From NCBI GenBank assembly GCA_023230985.1, contig JALNWH010000095.1:1-7252 (forward strand): 7,252 nt of DNA. The letters run 5' to 3'. This document shows positions 5,270-7,252 of the stretch, piece after piece; the first letter of the stretch is position 1; every line of letters starts with the position of its first letter. The notes under the pieces are model-generated. The model did no database searches and was not told where the DNA came from. It saw nothing but the letters and a program-made list of their open reading frames with translations. The position numbers and the translations under genes were made by a program. The stretch is from Bacillota bacterium. GTDB taxonomy: Bacteria > Bacillota > Clostridia > Lutisporales > Lutisporaceae.

Positions 5270-6679
5270 ATGGTTTTTTTTAAATCCTTTTTAAGCTTGC
5301 TTCGCTCAAAGGATAATATAAATATTCGCAATGTGCGTGCAAGCAGATTAAAATATATGCTTATCTTTCCTTTGGCACCGGTATTTGCAAATATGCAAGA
5401 GGCTTTATTCAGTGATTCAATTCGTCTTTTTGGTCTTGATGCCATGACACTTATGGGGAGCGCTTACTGTATAGGAGCCGGTGCTTTGTTTGCATTTACA
5501 AGTATAAAAAATATGGCATTGGTTTCAAGAATTTCCGGCATAGCTACTGCCGTTGCCTTTATGGTATGGCTTATTATACCCGAAAGTGTGTTGAGTTTGT
5601 TAATAGCTATATCCTTCATGTTTGGTTTGGGCGGCTGTGCTGCTTGTGCATCCTTTGCCTATACATTTGTCCTTAATAATACAGAACGATTTTTGGGTGC
5701 TGCGGCAATATCACTATTCTTTGCTCTTAACCAATTGGATTCTGGGTTGTCATTTCTATCAGGTTTTTTTGATAAATTATATTTGACGACACTTATACTC
5801 GGAACTTGCACTTGTCTCTTTTTTTACAAAACAAAAGACTTTATTGCTGTAGAAGACAGGCCGAGGGCAAGGTTAAATCCTGCTCTTAAATTGATGCTTT
5901 ATTTTTTTATCGCTCATTATTTTGTGGAAATATTCTATACTTATTTACCGGGTGCATCATCGCCGGAAGCTATGGTGGCAAACGGAGCTGTGGGGATTAT
6001 AGTTGTCTGCCTTGCTGTCACATTGCAGCTTATTACAAGGCGCAGTATATGGAATATGTGCAATCTGTTTTTTATTGCCATAATATGCACCTATATCTTG
6101 TATTTTATGCCTGAAAATTCTTTATTACGAAACCTTGCCCGCTATATTCATGGCTTTGAGCAAATGGGATATATTGCAGCCTATTATTTACTTGGCTGTG
6201 TCTTTAAAAAACACGGTGATTTTCGAATTTTTAAACTATGTCTTGTCACGATATTGCCTCTTAGCATGGTCTCCTATGTGATTCCCGGTGCTATTTCCGC
6301 TTACCGTCCCGACTTGCTGCCCTTGGCGGCAACACTAACTTCCGGCGTTGTATTCATCGTATTCATATTGATGTCTCCTGCCTACTCAAAATATCTTTTC
6401 TATGCCGAGTGGTCCGATGATTTTCGCTCTATTGATATGACTGAGGCCGTGCGGAAAGTGGAACAATCAGATATATTGGAAAATCTGAGGCTCACACCCC
6501 GTGAAAAAGAAGTTGCTGCTTTGCTGCTACATGGAAAGGATGCAAAACAGATTGCGGAAGGTCTGACAATTAGCATCCACACAGCAAACTTCCATATCAA
6601 AAACCTTTATAAAAAGTTAAAAATCAACAACCGTTCGGAGCTATTCGCTCGCTTTAATTTCCGCAGCCTCTCTTCCTAA
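5270..6679 (+). CDS. Membrane-embedded LuxR-type regulator (MFS-like helices plus GerE HTH)
   Basis: 469 residues. From about 28 to 378 there are ten to twelve hydrophobic helices arranged like a major-facilitator-type transporter, with charged loops such as KTKDFIAVEDRPRARLN near the middle (187-203). A linker (379-405) leads to a LuxR/GerE helix-turn-helix: LTPREKEVAALLLHGKDAKQIA, then an ISIHTANFHIKNLYKKLKI recognition region and NRSELFA, about 408-460. Proteins of this build are common in Eggerthellaceae and some Clostridia. They are thought to sense a ligand or membrane state through the helices and bind DNA while in the membrane; for this protein that is inference. ATG at 5270 is preceded by AAGGAG (5253-5258). 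The gene is 36 bases after the TPM gene with no terminator between, so it is probably co-transcribed and may regulate this unit. An intrinsic terminator follows. An HTH at the C-terminus with no receiver domain rules out a classic response regulator. Confidence 0.93.
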   Translation: MVFFKSFLSLLRSKDNINIRNVRASRLKYMLIFPLAPVFANMQEALFSDSIRLFGLDAMTLMGSAYCIGAGALFAFTSIKNMALVSRISGIATAVAFMVWLIIPESVLSLLIAISFMFGLGGCAACASFAYTFVLNNTERFLGAAAISLFFALNQLDSGLSFLSGFFDKLYLTTLILGTCTCLFFYKTKDFIAVEDRPRARLNPALKLMLYFFIAHYFVEIFYTYLPGASSPEAMVANGAVGIIVVCLAVTLQLITRRSIWNMCNLFFIAIICTYILYFMPENSLLRNLARYIHGFEQMGYIAAYYLLGCVFKKHGDFRIFKLCLVTILPLSMVSYVIPGAISAYRPDLLPLAATLTSGVVFIVFILMSPAYSKYLFYAEWSDDFRSIDMTEAVRKVEQSDILENLRLTPREKEVAALLLHGKDAKQIAEGLTISIHTANFHIKNLYKKLKINNRSELFARFNFRSLSS

Positions 6680-6732
6680 TAGGGATTACAAAATTTAAGC
6701 TAACCTATATGAGTTTTTCCGTATTTCTTGAC

Positions 6733-6770
6733 AAAAGGCAGTCCTAACTCTGTTTAAGGCTGTCTTTTTT
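6733..6770 (+). terminator. Intrinsic terminator closing the lemA-TPM-luxR unit
   Basis: AAAAGGCAGTC (6733-6743) pairs with GGCTGTCTTTT (6758-6768), with two G-T wobbles, around a loop of about 14 bases, and six T residues run to 6770. It starts 54 bases after the LuxR-type stop codon. Confidence 0.75.
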
Positions 6771-6787
6771 ACATACCTACCATAATT

Positions 6788-6822
6788 AGTAGCTACTCAG
6801 AACCAACCACCCCACATATAAT
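6788..6822 (+). promoter_or_regulatory. Likely promoter region with 10-bp palindrome for the secreted protein gene
   Basis: TATAAT at 6817-6822 lies 26 bases before the ATG at 6849. The -35 position, about 6794-6799, has no good match, but a perfect palindrome AGTAGCTACT (6788-6797) covers it and may be an activator or repressor site. As the previous unit ends in a terminator just upstream, a promoter is expected here. Confidence 0.5.
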
Positions 6823-6848
6823 GGGATAAAAAGGGGAGTGAGAAAGAA

Positions 6849-7252
6849 ATGAAAAGAACAAGAATCATTTTATCCATGTTGTTGATATGTATTATGTTTA
6901 TGTCATTTGTTGTTATGGCTGATATTGAAGACAAAAAAAATGAGAATACGGTTTTAATCTTTGCTCTCGATGATAATAAGTATTCAGTCAATGGAGAATT
7001 GTTGACTATGGATGTAAGTCCTACTGTCTTTGAAGGAAGGACATTATTGCCTATCAGGTATGCCGCCGAACCATTAGGGGCCGACGTGGGTTGGCATCAG
7101 GGGGATAAGCGGGTGACAATCTCTTTGGAAGAAACCGTTATTGATTTGTGGATAGGTGAAGGCAATGCATTGATTAACGGAAAAACAGTTCCCATTGATC
7201 CGGATAATTCCAATGTAAAGCCTCTAGCCATCAGTGGGCGTACCATGTTGCC
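6849..7252 (+). CDS. Secreted protein with copper-amine-oxidase-N-type repeats (partial, C-terminus outside window)
   Basis: 134 codons are readable to the window edge. The N-terminus is a signal peptide: MKRTR, a hydrophobic core (about 7-22) and a likely cleavage after VVMA at residue 24. The mature part has the repeat pattern of the copper amine oxidase N-terminal-like domain (PF07833): SVNGELLTMDVSPTVFEGRTLLPIRYAAEPLGADVGWHQGDKRVTI (about 46-91), then a second unit beginning with ALINGKTVPID and ISGRTML at the edge. In Firmicutes this domain is an extracellular module found on many cell-surface proteins, often with hydrolase or other domains further on; it does not imply amine oxidase activity. 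The ATG at 6849 has GGGGAG (6833-6838) ten bases upstream. It has its own likely promoter and is separate from the lemA unit. Its full function depends on the unseen C-terminal part. Confidence 0.9.
   Translation, partial: MKRTRIILSMLLICIMFMSFVVMADIEDKKNENTVLIFALDDNKYSVNGELLTMDVSPTVFEGRTLLPIRYAAEPLGADVGWHQGDKRVTISLEETVIDLWIGEGNALINGKTVPIDPDNSNVKPLAISGRTML

Noticed and set aside
5239..5445. Minus-strand open frame of 68 codons
   Set aside because: Antisense to the start of the LuxR-type gene, no ribosome site and low-complexity content.
6400..6600. Minus-strand open frame of 66 codons
   Set aside because: Antisense to the LuxR HTH coding region.
6728..6733. TTGACA as -35 of a promoter
   Set aside because: It merges into the terminator stem and has no acceptable -10 at 16-19 bases.
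6797..6991. Minus-strand open frame of 64 codons
   Set aside because: Antisense to the promoter and signal-peptide part of the secreted protein gene, which has a clear ribosome site and signal sequence.
1..7252. CRISPR array, tRNA, rRNA, insertion sequence or phage genes
   Set aside because: No regularly spaced repeats, tRNA-like cloverleaf sequences, rRNA motifs, transposase-like frames or terminal inverted repeats were seen.

Overview
The window is AT-rich, low-GC DNA with strong AGGAGG-type ribosome binding sites, TATAAT-type promoters and GTG alternative starts. The gene content (a heterodimer-type ABC exporter half, a CPx-family metal ATPase, LemA/TPM, a membrane-embedded LuxR regulator, and a secreted copper-amine-oxidase-N-like protein) points to a Gram-positive anaerobe of the Clostridia/Tissierellia kind. 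That placement is an inference from sequence style; there is no rRNA or other marker gene here.

Left half (about 1-3510) is one minus-strand gene series. In transcription order it holds: a short protein resembling the hemerythrin-type iron-sulfur repair protein RIC/ScdA, but missing most metal-ligand motifs (3478-3170); a P1B-type heavy-metal ATPase with an unusual CPG membrane motif and no N-terminal metal-binding domain (3127-1274); a free-standing 75-residue heavy-metal-associated (HMA) domain protein with CxxC (1212-985); and the first 309 codons of an ABC exporter half (929 to the window edge). Gaps are 42, 61 and 55 bases and no terminator is evident between genes, so they could be one metal/stress efflux operon. 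An extended -10 promoter lies just upstream of the first gene, and a possible internal promoter precedes the HMA gene.

The divergent intergenic region (3479-3836) carries that promoter, a perfect 10-bp inverted repeat, a plus-strand intrinsic terminator with no recognisable gene in front of it, an 11-bp direct repeat containing a Shine-Dalgarno-like core, and the plus-strand promoter for lemA.

Right half: a three-gene plus-strand unit of lemA (3837-4400), a TPM-domain/YgcG-like protein with a nine-isoleucine membrane helix and a glycine-rich tail (4406-5233), and a multi-membrane-helix protein ending in a LuxR/GerE DNA-binding domain (5270-6679). It is closed by an intrinsic terminator (about 6733-6770). 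A separate gene with its own likely promoter then begins and runs off the right edge; it encodes a secreted protein with copper-amine-oxidase-N-type repeats (6849-7252).

Most notable are the CPG/HEGS ATPase grouped with a detached HMA domain and a decayed or minimised hemerythrin-like protein, the linkage of LemA-TPM to a membrane-bound LuxR regulator, and the complex divergent promoter region. None of these is proven to be a new system from sequence alone.
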